Assembly (NCBI RefSeq): GCF_002895435.1
Contig: NZ_POYJ01000010.1
Span: 1 to 64,000 of the forward strand
Direction: 5' to 3'
DNA length: 64,000 bases
DNA from: Aquimarina sediminis
GTDB taxonomy: Bacteria; Bacteroidota; Bacteroidia; Flavobacteriales; Flavobacteriaceae
The notes under the pieces were generated by a model, which was given only the letters and a program-made list of their open reading frames with translations, had not been told where the DNA came from and did no database searches. Shown piece after piece: positions 9,091-18,306 of the stretch. Made by a program: the position numbers and the translations under genes. Position 1 is the stretch's first letter, and every line of letters starts with the position of its first letter.

Positions 9091-10629
9091 ATGAAAAAAG
9101 TATTATCATTTTTTCTACTATTCTCTATCTGCTATATCAGTTTGTTTGCTCAACAAAAAACTACAGTTGACCTTAAGAAACTCGATGAGTACTATACCAA
9201 AATGGTCAAAGACTGGGATATCCCAAGTGCTACTATTGGTATTGTAAAAGATGGAGAATTAGTCTTTAGCGGTAGCTATGGAGTTTTGGAAAAAGGAAAA
9301 GAAGATAAACCTGATAAAAACACGTTATACGCTATAGCATCTAACTCTAAAGCCTTTACAGCCACTATTATCGGGATGCTGGTTCAGGAAGGAAAACTAA
9401 ATTGGGATGATAAAGTAAAGAAGCACCTACCCTATTTTGCACTCTACGATCCATGGGTAAGTAATGAAGTAACTATCAAAGATCTGCTAAGTCACCGCGT
9501 AGGTTTGGGCACCTTTAGCGGAGATATTATATGGTATAAAGCCAACCTAACTGCCCAAGAAATTATAAAGCGAGTTAAATACCTTCCTAAAACCAATGAT
9601 TTTAGAGCTGGATTTGGATATTCTAATGTAATGTATATCACAGCTGGAGAAATCATTAAGAAAGTAACAGGAAAAACCTGGGGACAAAATGTGCAAGAAC
9701 GAATCCTTGACCCTCTGGGAATGGATAGAACAATATCATCTATCAAACATTTAGAGAACAAAAAAAACTATGCCACCCCCCATGCCCGTGAGAATGACAC
9801 AAACATCCCTGTAGCATGGGTTGATTGGGAAAAAATCGGAGCTATGGGAGGTCTTATATCCAGTGTAAATGATGTTGCCAAGTGGATGATTTTTAATCTA
9901 AATCATGGGCGTGTTGGCAAGGACACTCTACTCACCAAAGAAACCCGAAATATGGTTTGGACACCACATAACAACTATACTATAGATCATACCACCCAAA
10001 ATGATCTTAATCGCCACTTTAGTGGCTATGGTCTCGGATGGGGACTTAGCGATTACCACGGGAGACTAAATGTTGCTCACACAGGCGGTTTTGATGGTAT
10101 GATTACCGCAGTTACTTTAATCCCGGACGAGAACCTGGGAGTGGTTGTACTTACCAATGGCATGAAAAGTCCTATTAGAGCTGCAACCTATTATGCATTG
10201 GATCAATTTATGGGTACCTCAACAATCGATTGGTCTGCTAAACTCTTAGAAAGAGCTAATAACAATGCTAAAAAAGATACTCGTATTACTGATAGAAAAG
10301 AAAAAAGAGTCCTAAACACTAAACCTTCTGCTACTCCATCCATGATTGCAGGAACTTATCTTTCTGATATCTATGGAAAGATCAAAATTTCTAGTGCAAA
10401 AGAACAGCTACGAATGGAGTTTGAACACACCCCAGATCTATCTGCTACATTAAGGCACTGGCATCATGATGTTTGGGAAATCGTATGGGATAAAAAACAT
10501 GCCTGGTTTAGTTTCGGAACCGTAAAGTTTACTACTGATAATAACTTAAAAATTAAAAGTATGGATTTTGATGTGCCAAACGATGATATCTTTTTTGAAG
10601 AATTGAAACCATATCGAATCTCTAAATAA
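9091..10629 (+). CDS. Secreted serine hydrolase, class C beta-lactamase / penicillin-binding family
   Basis: The 512-residue protein has a signal peptide (cleavage near LFAQ, residue 21) and a beta-lactamase/transpeptidase-like domain at about 30-370. The catalytic SxxK is Ser84-Asn-Ser-Lys87. The YxN element is in FGYSNVMY, and the third motif is HTGGFDG in place of KTG, as in EstB-type esterases and D-aminopeptidases. A C-terminal domain at about 400-505 resembles the DUF3471-type barrel often found on these proteins. The family includes esterases, D-Ala-D-Ala peptidases and beta-lactamases, and the sequence does not decide among them. The gene has its own putative promoter and a strong terminator, so it is probably monocistronic. 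Confidence 0.88.
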   Translation: MKKVLSFFLLFSICYISLFAQQKTTVDLKKLDEYYTKMVKDWDIPSATIGIVKDGELVFSGSYGVLEKGKEDKPDKNTLYAIASNSKAFTATIIGMLVQEGKLNWDDKVKKHLPYFALYDPWVSNEVTIKDLLSHRVGLGTFSGDIIWYKANLTAQEIIKRVKYLPKTNDFRAGFGYSNVMYITAGEIIKKVTGKTWGQNVQERILDPLGMDRTISSIKHLENKKNYATPHARENDTNIPVAWVDWEKIGAMGGLISSVNDVAKWMIFNLNHGRVGKDTLLTKETRNMVWTPHNNYTIDHTTQNDLNRHFSGYGLGWGLSDYHGRLNVAHTGGFDGMITAVTLIPDENLGVVVLTNGMKSPIRAATYYALDQFMGTSTIDWSAKLLERANNNAKKDTRITDRKEKRVLNTKPSATPSMIAGTYLSDIYGKIKISSAKEQLRMEFEHTPDLSATLRHWHHDVWEIVWDKKHAWFSFGTVKFTTDNNLKIKSMDFDVPNDDIFFEELKPYRISK

Positions 10630-10647
10630 AAGTTTAGTATTACCATA

Positions 10648-10686
10648 AATAAGGTGTCTAAAACATTAGTTTTTAGACACCTTATT
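10648..10686 (+). terminator. Strong intrinsic terminator after the serine hydrolase
   Basis: Perfect 16-bp stem AATAAGGTGTCTAAAA / TTTTAGACACCTTATT with a 7-nt loop, 19 bp after the stop codon. It is A/T-flanked on both sides, so it can also act on the minus-strand peptide gene converging from 10920. Confidence 0.85.
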
Positions 10687-10725
10687 TCTTAAAAGTAGTA
10701 TTTGGCATTACGCTCTATCTATGCA

Positions 10726-10920
10726 CTAATAGGAGCAAAGATTAGGAATATAGAAGTCCCCATAATGAAGCCCACATGGTCCGCAAGGACAATCTCTATC
10801 CGATGTGCAATCCAGAAATTGTGGTTGGCAACCAAACTTTGTTTTTCCTCCATTGATCTCTTTTTGATCTTCTTTTTTGAGAATCGTAACATTCTTAAAA
10901 TTTAATAGGTTCTTAATCAT
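10726..10920 (-). CDS. Small double-glycine leader, cysteine-rich peptide (bacteriocin/RiPP-like precursor)
   Basis: The 64-residue product has a charged leader ending in a double-glycine motif (ILKKEDQKEINGG, Gly24-Gly25). A 39-residue core with six cysteines follows (GCQPQFLDC, CPCGPCG and a Cys two residues before the end). The leader matches the general KKxxQKxIxGG pattern of Bacteroidota bacteriocin-like and natural-product precursor peptides, which are cut by C39-type transporter peptidases. No maturation or export gene lies nearby, so the peptide is an orphan. A promoter-like pair on the minus strand (TTTG at 10951-10954, 19 nt, TATTTTAC at 10924-10931) would give an almost leaderless mRNA. 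Modification and function are unknown. Confidence 0.65.
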   Translation of the reverse strand: MIKNLLNFKNVTILKKEDQKEINGGKTKFGCQPQFLDCTSDRDCPCGPCGLHYGDFYIPNLCSY

Positions 10921-11611
10921 TGTGTAAAATATTTAAATGGTTATATCACTCAAAGTTAACCTATTATATCATTCTTCTCTTAATTTTGGTCAGAAAAAAT
11001 AGATATCCCGGCTTAACTGATTATTCTTCTGAGTTTACCTTAAAGCAATTACCCAGAAAGTACTCTTTTAGCCCCTCCGTATCAAGAGAAGTATAACTGA
11101 TTTCGAGATGTTCTGAAGTGATTATTTATCAATTTTATATGATATAGTGTCCCTCGAAATTATCCCTCGTACTCCATTAATACTCAGACAACAGATAAAC
11201 AGTATAAACTTTTCCAGCTAAACGTTTAACAAAAATATTCCATTAAGGCAGAAGACATAGTTAAAACAAACCTGCCGTAACACTACTTCCAATTAGTCAA
11301 CATTTATAAATCTTCACTACTACAACTAGTGACATACATAATTTTACTTTCTTGATTTTAAGCAATTTACATCTACTTATCAGCAAAACATACTACAGAA
11401 ATCGCTAATAATATAAAAGAATACCTGATATCATTGATCAAAAAGCTACCGATACATTATATTTGAACCTAACTATGGCTTTCTCCAAAACACAAAAGGG
11501 AAATTGTTTTTTTGACCATAGAGAATATCAAAAAACTATACTTTACTTTAATGACTCATCAACTTATATTCTAGGCAATTCAATTTTTTGTTATCTACTT
11601 AAACTAACCCC
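10921..11611. other. Long intergenic region without recognisable gene
   Basis: Nearly 700 bp between the divergent peptide gene and the gene at 11612. All frames are broken by stops. I see no repeat or strong hairpin. It may hold promoters for both neighbours or decayed coding sequence. Confidence 0.4.
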
Positions 11612-13702
11612 ATGAAACTATTTAATATCCGCTTTATTATTATTTTTCTCTTAACTACAACTGTATTTTCACAGAAAGTAGACTTAGATAAAGAACGAGC
11701 TTCAATTTACTTTGTTCAACTACCAGAAGATCCTATTTTGGACAAGAGTAAAAGAACATACTCGGTACACTCTAGTGTAACATCTTTTGAAGAAAAAATT
11801 AAGTTGTATGGTTTTACCAAAACCAAAGAAGATGGAGTAATTCAAATAAAAATTACCGTCAATGATGTAGGAACAACTCCTGTTAAGATTTCAGAACGAA
11901 TTAAAGAAGAAAAAGATAGAGACGGAAACGTAACTGGTACCAAAACTTTTTATCAGGCTTCGATGCAATATGCCATTACAGGAAAATGCTTTGTTACCAT
12001 AAAAGGTAAAGAAGAATACAATTTTCCGCTGGGGAATAAAGGAGAATTTAAAAGTAAAGAGACGAATAGTTTGGAGCATACAAAAAAATATTTTCCAACG
12101 AATCGCAGTACTTTGGTTGAAAACGTAAAAAAACAATTTATACAAGATAAGATTGGATTGATAAATGACAAATTAAATCATTTCTATGGCTACCCTACTG
12201 ATTTGAGAGAGCAAGCTTTTTGGGTTTTAGATTCTGAAAAAAACACGGATTATGAAGGCTATCAAAGACAGTACAAACGAATAAAAGAAGTGTTTCTACG
12301 TATGAAAGCTAATCAACCGGTTACCTCATCTCATACTCAATATCTTGATAATTTTGAAACCTACTTTAATGAGTTGGTAGAACGCTACCCTTTGGATAGC
12401 AAGAAGCATAAAAAAATGAGGTATGCCAGTTATTTTAATTTGGCGCAACTGTATTACAATTTTGACATGCCGGATAAAGCTATTCTATATGCTAATAAGT
12501 TAATCGAAAACGGTTACGATAAATCTAACGGGAAAAAGATTATCAAGAGAGCTAATACCTTAAAAGAGCTTTTTTCTAAAAACAAGGTAAGCAGCACCCA
12601 TTTTATGGTCGAGACCATTGATGATCTACCACACTCACCTGTTGATCAAAACACAGAAGAAACAGTAAAAAAAGAAGCCCCGGCACATCACAAAAAAGAA
12701 GTTACCGAGTCAAAAAATACAATTCCAAATACTATATATCAGCTAAGCGGTAATAGTGAAGAGAATACTCCTATTATAAAAAAAATAATCGAAGATATCG
12801 AAGCAACCACTCTTGTGTTTGGAGACTTCGGTCTTATGCTTGAAGGAGAATATACTATAGAAAACGATACGGTCTCAGGTAAAAAATACTACTCTTTGAG
12901 CAATGATGATAAATACAAAAAAGTATCCCTTATCATTAAAGAAGGAAAAATTATTGGAGCAGATCTTAACGGAAGTACATTAGATATTGTTTTTGAAGAT
13001 GGTATAGTAAAAAGAATAAGTGCAAAATCATTGTCTAATTTTGACTATACATTCTATAGAAACGCTGATGGCAGAGTATCTAAAATCGAAAACCCTTTCT
13101 CTAACGGAAGAGTTCAATGGATTGATTTTACTTATAAAAATGGAAAAGTAAGTGAGGTTATCAAATACTTTAAAAAAGGAAAATTAGGAAAAATAGTGAC
13201 GACTATTTTAGAGAGTACGCCAAATACATTTAAGGCTTCTACAAGTGAGTATCCTCATAAAGTCAAAGAGTTTTCTAAGCAACGCAATATCACTGTATCA
13301 AAACTTGGTGAAAATAAATTTAAGACCGAAAGAGTTTTTGACTTTGGAGAAGGAAGGGTAACCAAGACTGTCACCAATTTACAATATACCGATTTTGATA
13401 AGATAAAAAGATCCTCCAAAACAACCAATGAGACAAAAAAGGATGTAGAAGATTACGAATACCTAGACGAGAAACTATCCAAAACTACTCGTATTGTAAG
13501 TAAAGATGGAAAAACTCTTTCTAAAACGGTAAATATATTTTTTGATTTAAAAGATCAAGGAGCTTCTTTACCAGAATATGAATGGAGAGAAGGGAGATAT
13601 GAATTTGATGCTAATAATGAATTAAATTTTGTTGAACGAGACGGAAAGTTTAAAAGAAAAGAAAATGGAGCTTGGTCAGATTGGAAATACATGAGTATGT
13701 AA
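11612..13702 (+). CDS. Secreted protein of unknown function with short helical-repeat segment
   Basis: The 696-residue protein has a clear signal peptide (hydrophobic core to residue 18, cleavage near VFSQ). I do not recognise the family. A segment at about 225-330 is helical, with a TPR-like pair (YASYFNLAQLYYNFDMPDKA). A Glu/Lys-rich linker follows at about 335-370. The C-terminal half (about 395-690) is rich in beta strands with repeated lysine-heavy motifs such as DGRVSKIENP and NGKVSEVIKYFKKGK, recalling the short beta repeats of MORN or toxB-type proteins, but not diagnostic. It is probably periplasmic or surface-exposed. It stands alone, convergent with the LRR gene. Confidence 0.75.
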   Translation: MKLFNIRFIIIFLLTTTVFSQKVDLDKERASIYFVQLPEDPILDKSKRTYSVHSSVTSFEEKIKLYGFTKTKEDGVIQIKITVNDVGTTPVKISERIKEEKDRDGNVTGTKTFYQASMQYAITGKCFVTIKGKEEYNFPLGNKGEFKSKETNSLEHTKKYFPTNRSTLVENVKKQFIQDKIGLINDKLNHFYGYPTDLREQAFWVLDSEKNTDYEGYQRQYKRIKEVFLRMKANQPVTSSHTQYLDNFETYFNELVERYPLDSKKHKKMRYASYFNLAQLYYNFDMPDKAILYANKLIENGYDKSNGKKIIKRANTLKELFSKNKVSSTHFMVETIDDLPHSPVDQNTEETVKKEAPAHHKKEVTESKNTIPNTIYQLSGNSEENTPIIKKIIEDIEATTLVFGDFGLMLEGEYTIENDTVSGKKYYSLSNDDKYKKVSLIIKEGKIIGADLNGSTLDIVFEDGIVKRISAKSLSNFDYTFYRNADGRVSKIENPFSNGRVQWIDFTYKNGKVSEVIKYFKKGKLGKIVTTILESTPNTFKASTSEYPHKVKEFSKQRNITVSKLGENKFKTERVFDFGEGRVTKTVTNLQYTDFDKIKRSSKTTNETKKDVEDYEYLDEKLSKTTRIVSKDGKTLSKTVNIFFDLKDQGASLPEYEWREGRYEFDANNELNFVERDGKFKRKENGAWSDWKYMSM

Positions 13703-13745
13703 AAATCTGATAAATGGATTTAAACAGGAAGATTTCTTTGTTAAA

Positions 13746-13799
13746 CTGAGCTTGAATGCTACATACAATTATCATTTTTTGTAAAAAATTCAAGCTCAG
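13746..13799. terminator. Inverted repeat between convergent genes, likely bidirectional terminator
   Basis: CTGAGCTTGAAT at 13746-13757 pairs perfectly with ATTCAAGCTCAG at 13788-13799, with an A/T-rich 30-nt loop. It lies between the converging genes ending at 13702 and 13890. Its CTGAGCTTG core is shared with the repeat pair at 22601-22664. Confidence 0.5.
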
Positions 13800-13889
13800 A
13801 TTGACAATTAAGTTTTAGATATTTTTTCAAACTTATTTGTGTATAATCGTCATAAGAAACTACTTTTAGGCAGTCCCTTTTCTAAACAT

Positions 13890-15593
13890 TTACTTACATA
13901 CTCCAGAATCTATATATACCCTACGAATACTATCCAAAAATGCACATAATGAAGGAGGTAAAGGATCTAATGGATTATTCATTACATCCAAAAATGTAAG
14001 AGTAGAAAAAGTTTCAATTGTTTTTGGCAAACTGGTTAATTCATTTGCTTGTAAAATCAATACTTCAAGTGAAGATAAGTTACCAATATCGGGTAAAACT
14101 TTTATTTGATTACTAAACAAATCCACTCTTTTCAGAGAAGTAAGATTGCCAAAATTTTCTGGTAAATCCAATAATTGATTTGATGCTACATCCACTTTTT
14201 CAAGCGAAGACAGATTACCAAAACTGTCAGGTAAGCCCTTCAATTGATTGCCTCTTAACGTGAGATTTGTAAGTGCAGAGAGATTACCAAAACCAACTGG
14301 AAGATTCGTGAGTTTATTGTCTCGTAAATTCAATTCTTTAAGCACAGAAAGATTACCAAAACTATTGGGTAGGTTAAGTATATCATTTTTTCCTAAACTT
14401 AAACCGGTAAGAGAAGAAAGGTTGCCAAAACTATCAGGTAAACTCTGTAATGCATTACTATATAAGTTTAAACTGGTAAGTGAAGATAAGCGACCAAAAC
14501 TATCTGGTAAACTTTCTAATCTATTATTTCCTACATTACAATAGCTAAGAGAATTAAGATTTACTATACCATCTGGCAAATGGGCTAATGAATTCTTTTC
14601 TAAACTTAAAGAGACCAGTGAAGAAAGATTGCCAAAATTATTGGGCAAACTAGTTAATTGATTATCCTCTAAATCCAAATACTCAAGAGATGATAGATTT
14701 CCAAAACTATCTGGTAAACTTGTTAGCTTATTACGTTTCAAATACAATTCTTTTAGCAAGGAAAGGTTTCCAAAATTCTCAGGTAAACTACTTAATTGAT
14801 TGCTTGGTATACTGGCTAAATTAGAACCTTCCAAAACCAAAATTGTGAGTGCAGAAAGATTACCAAAACTATCTGGCAAGCTGGTTAACTGATTATAGTT
14901 TATTTGCAATTGAATTAGAGATGAAAGGTTACCAAAACTCTCCGGTAAACTAGTTAATTGATTACTCTCTAGACCCAAAACAGCTAGCGAAGAGAGATTT
15001 CCAAAACTATCGGGCAAACCGGCTAATTGATTATCCCTTAAACCCAAAATTGTGAGCTCCGCAAGGTTTCCAATACTATCAGGCAAACTAGTTAATTGAT
15101 TTTTCCTTAGATATAATTTTGTAAGAGAAGAAAGGTCTCCAAAACTATCTGGCAAAGTAGTTAGTTGATTATTTTCTAAATCCAAAGAGGTAAGGGCGGA
15201 AAGATTGCCGAAACCTTCTGGTAAAACCAATAATTGGTTTTTTGCTATACTCAAAAATGTAAGGGCAGAAAGGTTGTCAAAACTATTGGGTAGACTTTTC
15301 AACTTATTCCTTCTTATATTCAAAGATTGAAGAGCCGAAAGATCACCAAAACTTTCTGGTAAACTTGTTATTTCTTTACGACTTACATCTAAATGTGTTA
15401 CCCTTCCATTCTCTATATGTACACCTTTCCAATCTTCAATACTTTTTGTAGAAATATCCCAGGATAGCCTACTATCGGGATTAGCCTTATACAGATCTAT
15501 TAATACAGCCCGGTCATCTTGCGCTGTACTTATGTTACTAGAAAACAGCATCATCATAGCTAATATGATGGATGTACAATAGATAGTATTCAT
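13890..15593 (-). CDS. Secreted leucine-rich repeat protein (21 LRRs)
   Basis: I place the start at the ATG at 15593 (MNTIYCTSIILAMMM), which gives a normal signal peptide ending near STAQ. The longer frame adds 32 polar residues ahead of it. An LRR N-terminal cap (SRLSWDISTKSIEDWKGV) precedes about 21 repeats of 23 residues with consensus LxxLxLxxNQLTSLPDSFGNLSS, the bacterial/PIRL-like type. A short C-terminal cap ends in Cys. Repeat 9 is irregular: a repeat start (LVLEGSNLASIP) is joined to a second half (SNQLSSLPENFG), as expected from unequal recombination between repeats. No membrane anchor or T9SS domain is visible. Such proteins bind protein ligands; the partner is unknown. Confidence 0.88.
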   Translation of the reverse strand: MNTIYCTSIILAMMMLFSSNISTAQDDRAVLIDLYKANPDSRLSWDISTKSIEDWKGVHIENGRVTHLDVSRKEITSLPESFGDLSALQSLNIRRNKLKSLPNSFDNLSALTFLSIAKNQLLVLPEGFGNLSALTSLDLENNQLTTLPDSFGDLSSLTKLYLRKNQLTSLPDSIGNLAELTILGLRDNQLAGLPDSFGNLSSLAVLGLESNQLTSLPESFGNLSSLIQLQINYNQLTSLPDSFGNLSALTILVLEGSNLASIPSNQLSSLPENFGNLSLLKELYLKRNKLTSLPDSFGNLSSLEYLDLEDNQLTSLPNNFGNLSSLVSLSLEKNSLAHLPDGIVNLNSLSYCNVGNNRLESLPDSFGRLSSLTSLNLYSNALQSLPDSFGNLSSLTGLSLGKNDILNLPNSFGNLSVLKELNLRDNKLTNLPVGFGNLSALTNLTLRGNQLKGLPDSFGNLSSLEKVDVASNQLLDLPENFGNLTSLKRVDLFSNQIKVLPDIGNLSSLEVLILQANELTSLPKTIETFSTLTFLDVMNNPLDPLPPSLCAFLDSIRRVYIDSGVCK

Positions 15594-16011
15594 ACTATAG
15601 TTATTTTTAGGTTTTTGGGTCACTATTGTGTTTTGAATAACTTGTCTTTGGTGTTGCTCACATGCTGTGAGCCTATGTGTGTTTATCATAATTTAAGCAC
15701 GATCTGAGGTAGGTCTTAGTTTATTAGCTATTACTTGTATATATCTATAACGTACTACAACGATACCTACATAAGATTAGTATACAAAATGACTTAGTTT
15801 CTACTCAAAAAAAGAAAATTCCTACATAAAAATACTTATAAACAGCGTTTTATATTGTTTTAATTGTAAGACAATGTGGATAGAAATGAAATTTACAAAC
15901 GTTATTTTAAAGCTAAAACTGTATTACTTATATAGATTAACCTAAAACAATCAGCTAGTATCACTATACTTATAGATAATCGCAAGACAACATGCTATAC
16001 TATAAAACAAG
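15594..16011. other. Intergenic region upstream of the LRR gene
   Basis: About 420 bp, A+T-rich, without a credible coding frame. It should hold the LRR gene promoter on the minus strand, which I could not assign. Confidence 0.35.
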
Positions 16012-16053
16012 AAGTGAAAACATATCCCTTCCTTGAGAGATACATTTTCACTT
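16012..16053 (-). terminator. Hairpin after the BCKDH E1 gene
   Basis: AAGTGAAAA at 16012-16020 pairs with TTTTCACTT at 16045-16053, and the stem continues with imperfect pairs inside. It lies 25 bp past the E1 stop codon, at the probable end of the long minus-strand catabolic cluster. Confidence 0.6.
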
Positions 16054-16077
16054 TCATAAATTCGAATTAGCCTTGGT

Positions 16078-18141
16078 TTAATATCTAAGTAACTCCTCTA
16101 TTTTTTGTTTTACTTTTTCTGTAGAAGGAATCATGGTTTGCTCTAATGTACTATTTAAAGGTATCGCTGGCATATTCTCTGAACCTATTGTCATTACAGG
16201 AGCATCAAGAGATCTAAAACATTCTTCCTGTATTTTACCCGATAATGCCCGTGCAAAAGAGTTATTAGTAGGTTCTTCTGTTACTACAAGGCATTTCTTA
16301 GTTTTCTTTACTGATTCTATGATTGTTTCCTCATCCAGAGGGTATAATGTTCTTAGATCAATAATCTCTACACTCTCTTTGATATCTTTTGTGGCATTAA
16401 GTGCCCAATGTACCCCCATACCATAGGTCACTATGGTCATGGTCTCTTTTTCATCCTGCGGCCAGATTCGCTGTACGACATTGGCTTTTCCAAAAGGCAA
16501 TACATAATCTTCTGATGGTTCTATGGTTCTGGCAGCATCTGTTCCTTTTACTTTGGACCAGTACAAGCCTTTATGCTCCAGAATCACTACAGGATTAGGA
16601 TCATGATATGCCGCTTTCATCAGCCCTTTTAGATCAGCTCCTGTACTTGGGTAAGCAATCTTGATTCCACGAATATTAGTTACAACAGATTCTACAGATG
16701 AAGAGTGGTAAGGTCCCCCACTACCGTAAGCACCAATCGGTACTCTAAGAATCATCGATACTGGCCATTTTCCATTGGATAAATAGCATGACCTACTAAC
16801 CTCGGTAAACAACTGGTTTAACCCCGGCCAGATATAATCTGCAAATTGTACTTCTACAATAGGTTTTAATCCTACTGCCGACATTCCTACTGTAGACCCT
16901 ACAATAAAAGCTTCCTGGATAGGGGTATTAAATACTCTTTCGTCTCCAAATTTCTGAGCTAAGGTCGCAGCTTCTCTAAATACACCTCCCAATCGTCCTC
17001 CTACATCCTGACCATATAGTAAGCACTCTTTGTGCTCTTTCATCAATTCTTCTACCGCAAACAGTGCACAATCTACCATCACCACTTCTTCTTTATCGGC
17101 TGGAGATCGCTCTCCTTTTTCTTCGGTGATAGGTGTTGGTGCAAAATCATGTGTAAACAGATCTTCTGGTTTTGGATCTTCGGCTTTCATAGCTTCTTCC
17201 AGATCCTTGGCTACTATCGCTTTTGCCTCTGTTTCAATAGCAGTTACCTCATCTTCTGTAAAACCATTATTAATTAATTGATTCCTCAACACAGGATATG
17301 GGTCTCTGGTACGAGCCTCATCAAGATCATCACGATACCATTCCATACGCACTCCCGAGGTGTGGTGATTTAATAAAGGTACTTTGGCATGTACCAACAT
17401 TGGTCTTCTTTCTTCTCTTATGGTTTTGATGACTTCTTGTACTGCCAGATAGCTTTCGGTAAAATTAGCCCCATCAATAGAAATGGCATCTAATCCATTA
17501 AACCCTGAAGCATATTCAAAAGCATCTTGCGCTCTTGTTTCTGCTGCATTAGCCGAGATATCCCATCCATTATCCTGTACCAAATACAAAATAGGTAACT
17601 GTTTTAATGCTGCCATCTGAAACGCTTCTGCAATCTCTCCTTCGGTAACAGAGGCATCGCCAAGAGAGCATAGCACCAAAGGTTTATCTTTTAATGATTT
17701 ATCATCTAATCCCACCAACTCTTTGTACTGCATTCCCATTGCCACACCTGTTGATGGTATTGCCTGCATCCCTGTTGCCGAGGATTGATGTGGTATTTTG
17801 GGTTTATCCTCATCTCTAAGACTAGGGTGTGAGTAATAGGTTCTACCTCCAGAAAATGGGTCGTCCTTTTTAGCCAACAACTGCAACATTAAATCGTAGG
17901 GTCTCATCCCTATACCTAATAACATCGAGTCATCACGGTAATATGGGAACGCATAATCCTGTGGCAATAACTGCATTGCTGCGGCTATCTGGATCGCCTC
18001 ATGCCCCCTCGAAGTTGCATGCACATATTTAGAAACTACTTTAAAGTTTTCTTCATACAACTCTGTCATTGACTTAGCAGTACAGAGTGTCATAAATGCT
18101 TTTTGTAATACTTCTTTTGCTATTGTTTTTTCGGCTAACAT
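16078..18141 (-). CDS. Branched-chain alpha-keto acid dehydrogenase E1, fused alpha and beta subunits
   Basis: The 687-residue protein joins an E1-alpha domain (about 10-330) to an E1-beta domain (about 350-685). The alpha part has the thiamine-diphosphate region GDASVTEGEIAEAF and VQDNGWDIS. The beta part has LLYGQDVGGRLGGVFREA, EVQFADYIWPGLNQL and the C-terminal EEPTNNSF. In most bacteria the two are separate (BkdA1/BkdA2); the fused form is common in Bacteroidota. It decarboxylates the keto acids of valine, leucine and isoleucine and passes the acyl group to the E2 lipoyl arm. Both the E2 gene and a branched-chain aminotransferase gene lie just upstream on the same strand, which supports this substrate over pyruvate. 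No E3 gene is in view. Confidence 0.88.
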   Translation of the reverse strand: MLAEKTIAKEVLQKAFMTLCTAKSMTELYEENFKVVSKYVHATSRGHEAIQIAAAMQLLPQDYAFPYYRDDSMLLGIGMRPYDLMLQLLAKKDDPFSGGRTYYSHPSLRDEDKPKIPHQSSATGMQAIPSTGVAMGMQYKELVGLDDKSLKDKPLVLCSLGDASVTEGEIAEAFQMAALKQLPILYLVQDNGWDISANAAETRAQDAFEYASGFNGLDAISIDGANFTESYLAVQEVIKTIREERRPMLVHAKVPLLNHHTSGVRMEWYRDDLDEARTRDPYPVLRNQLINNGFTEDEVTAIETEAKAIVAKDLEEAMKAEDPKPEDLFTHDFAPTPITEEKGERSPADKEEVVMVDCALFAVEELMKEHKECLLYGQDVGGRLGGVFREAATLAQKFGDERVFNTPIQEAFIVGSTVGMSAVGLKPIVEVQFADYIWPGLNQLFTEVSRSCYLSNGKWPVSMILRVPIGAYGSGGPYHSSSVESVVTNIRGIKIAYPSTGADLKGLMKAAYHDPNPVVILEHKGLYWSKVKGTDAARTIEPSEDYVLPFGKANVVQRIWPQDEKETMTIVTYGMGVHWALNATKDIKESVEIIDLRTLYPLDEETIIESVKKTKKCLVVTEEPTNNSFARALSGKIQEECFRSLDAPVMTIGSENMPAIPLNSTLEQTMIPSTEKVKQKIEELLRY

Positions 18142-18306
18142 TTTAAATCATTTTTTAATGCACGATTTACGATCTTTGATATCGATTGCTCTGGAGATTC
18201 TTTACCTATTGTAAAGTACTCCAACAATCTAAACTCTTTCATAAATAACATTCATTCTTATTATTATATCTTTCGCAAATCTAAATTCGTAATTCGTAGA
18301 TTCTAA

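Noticed and set aside
14248..14544. Plus-strand frame inside the LRR gene
   Set aside because: It is an antisense shadow of the repeat-coding sequence.
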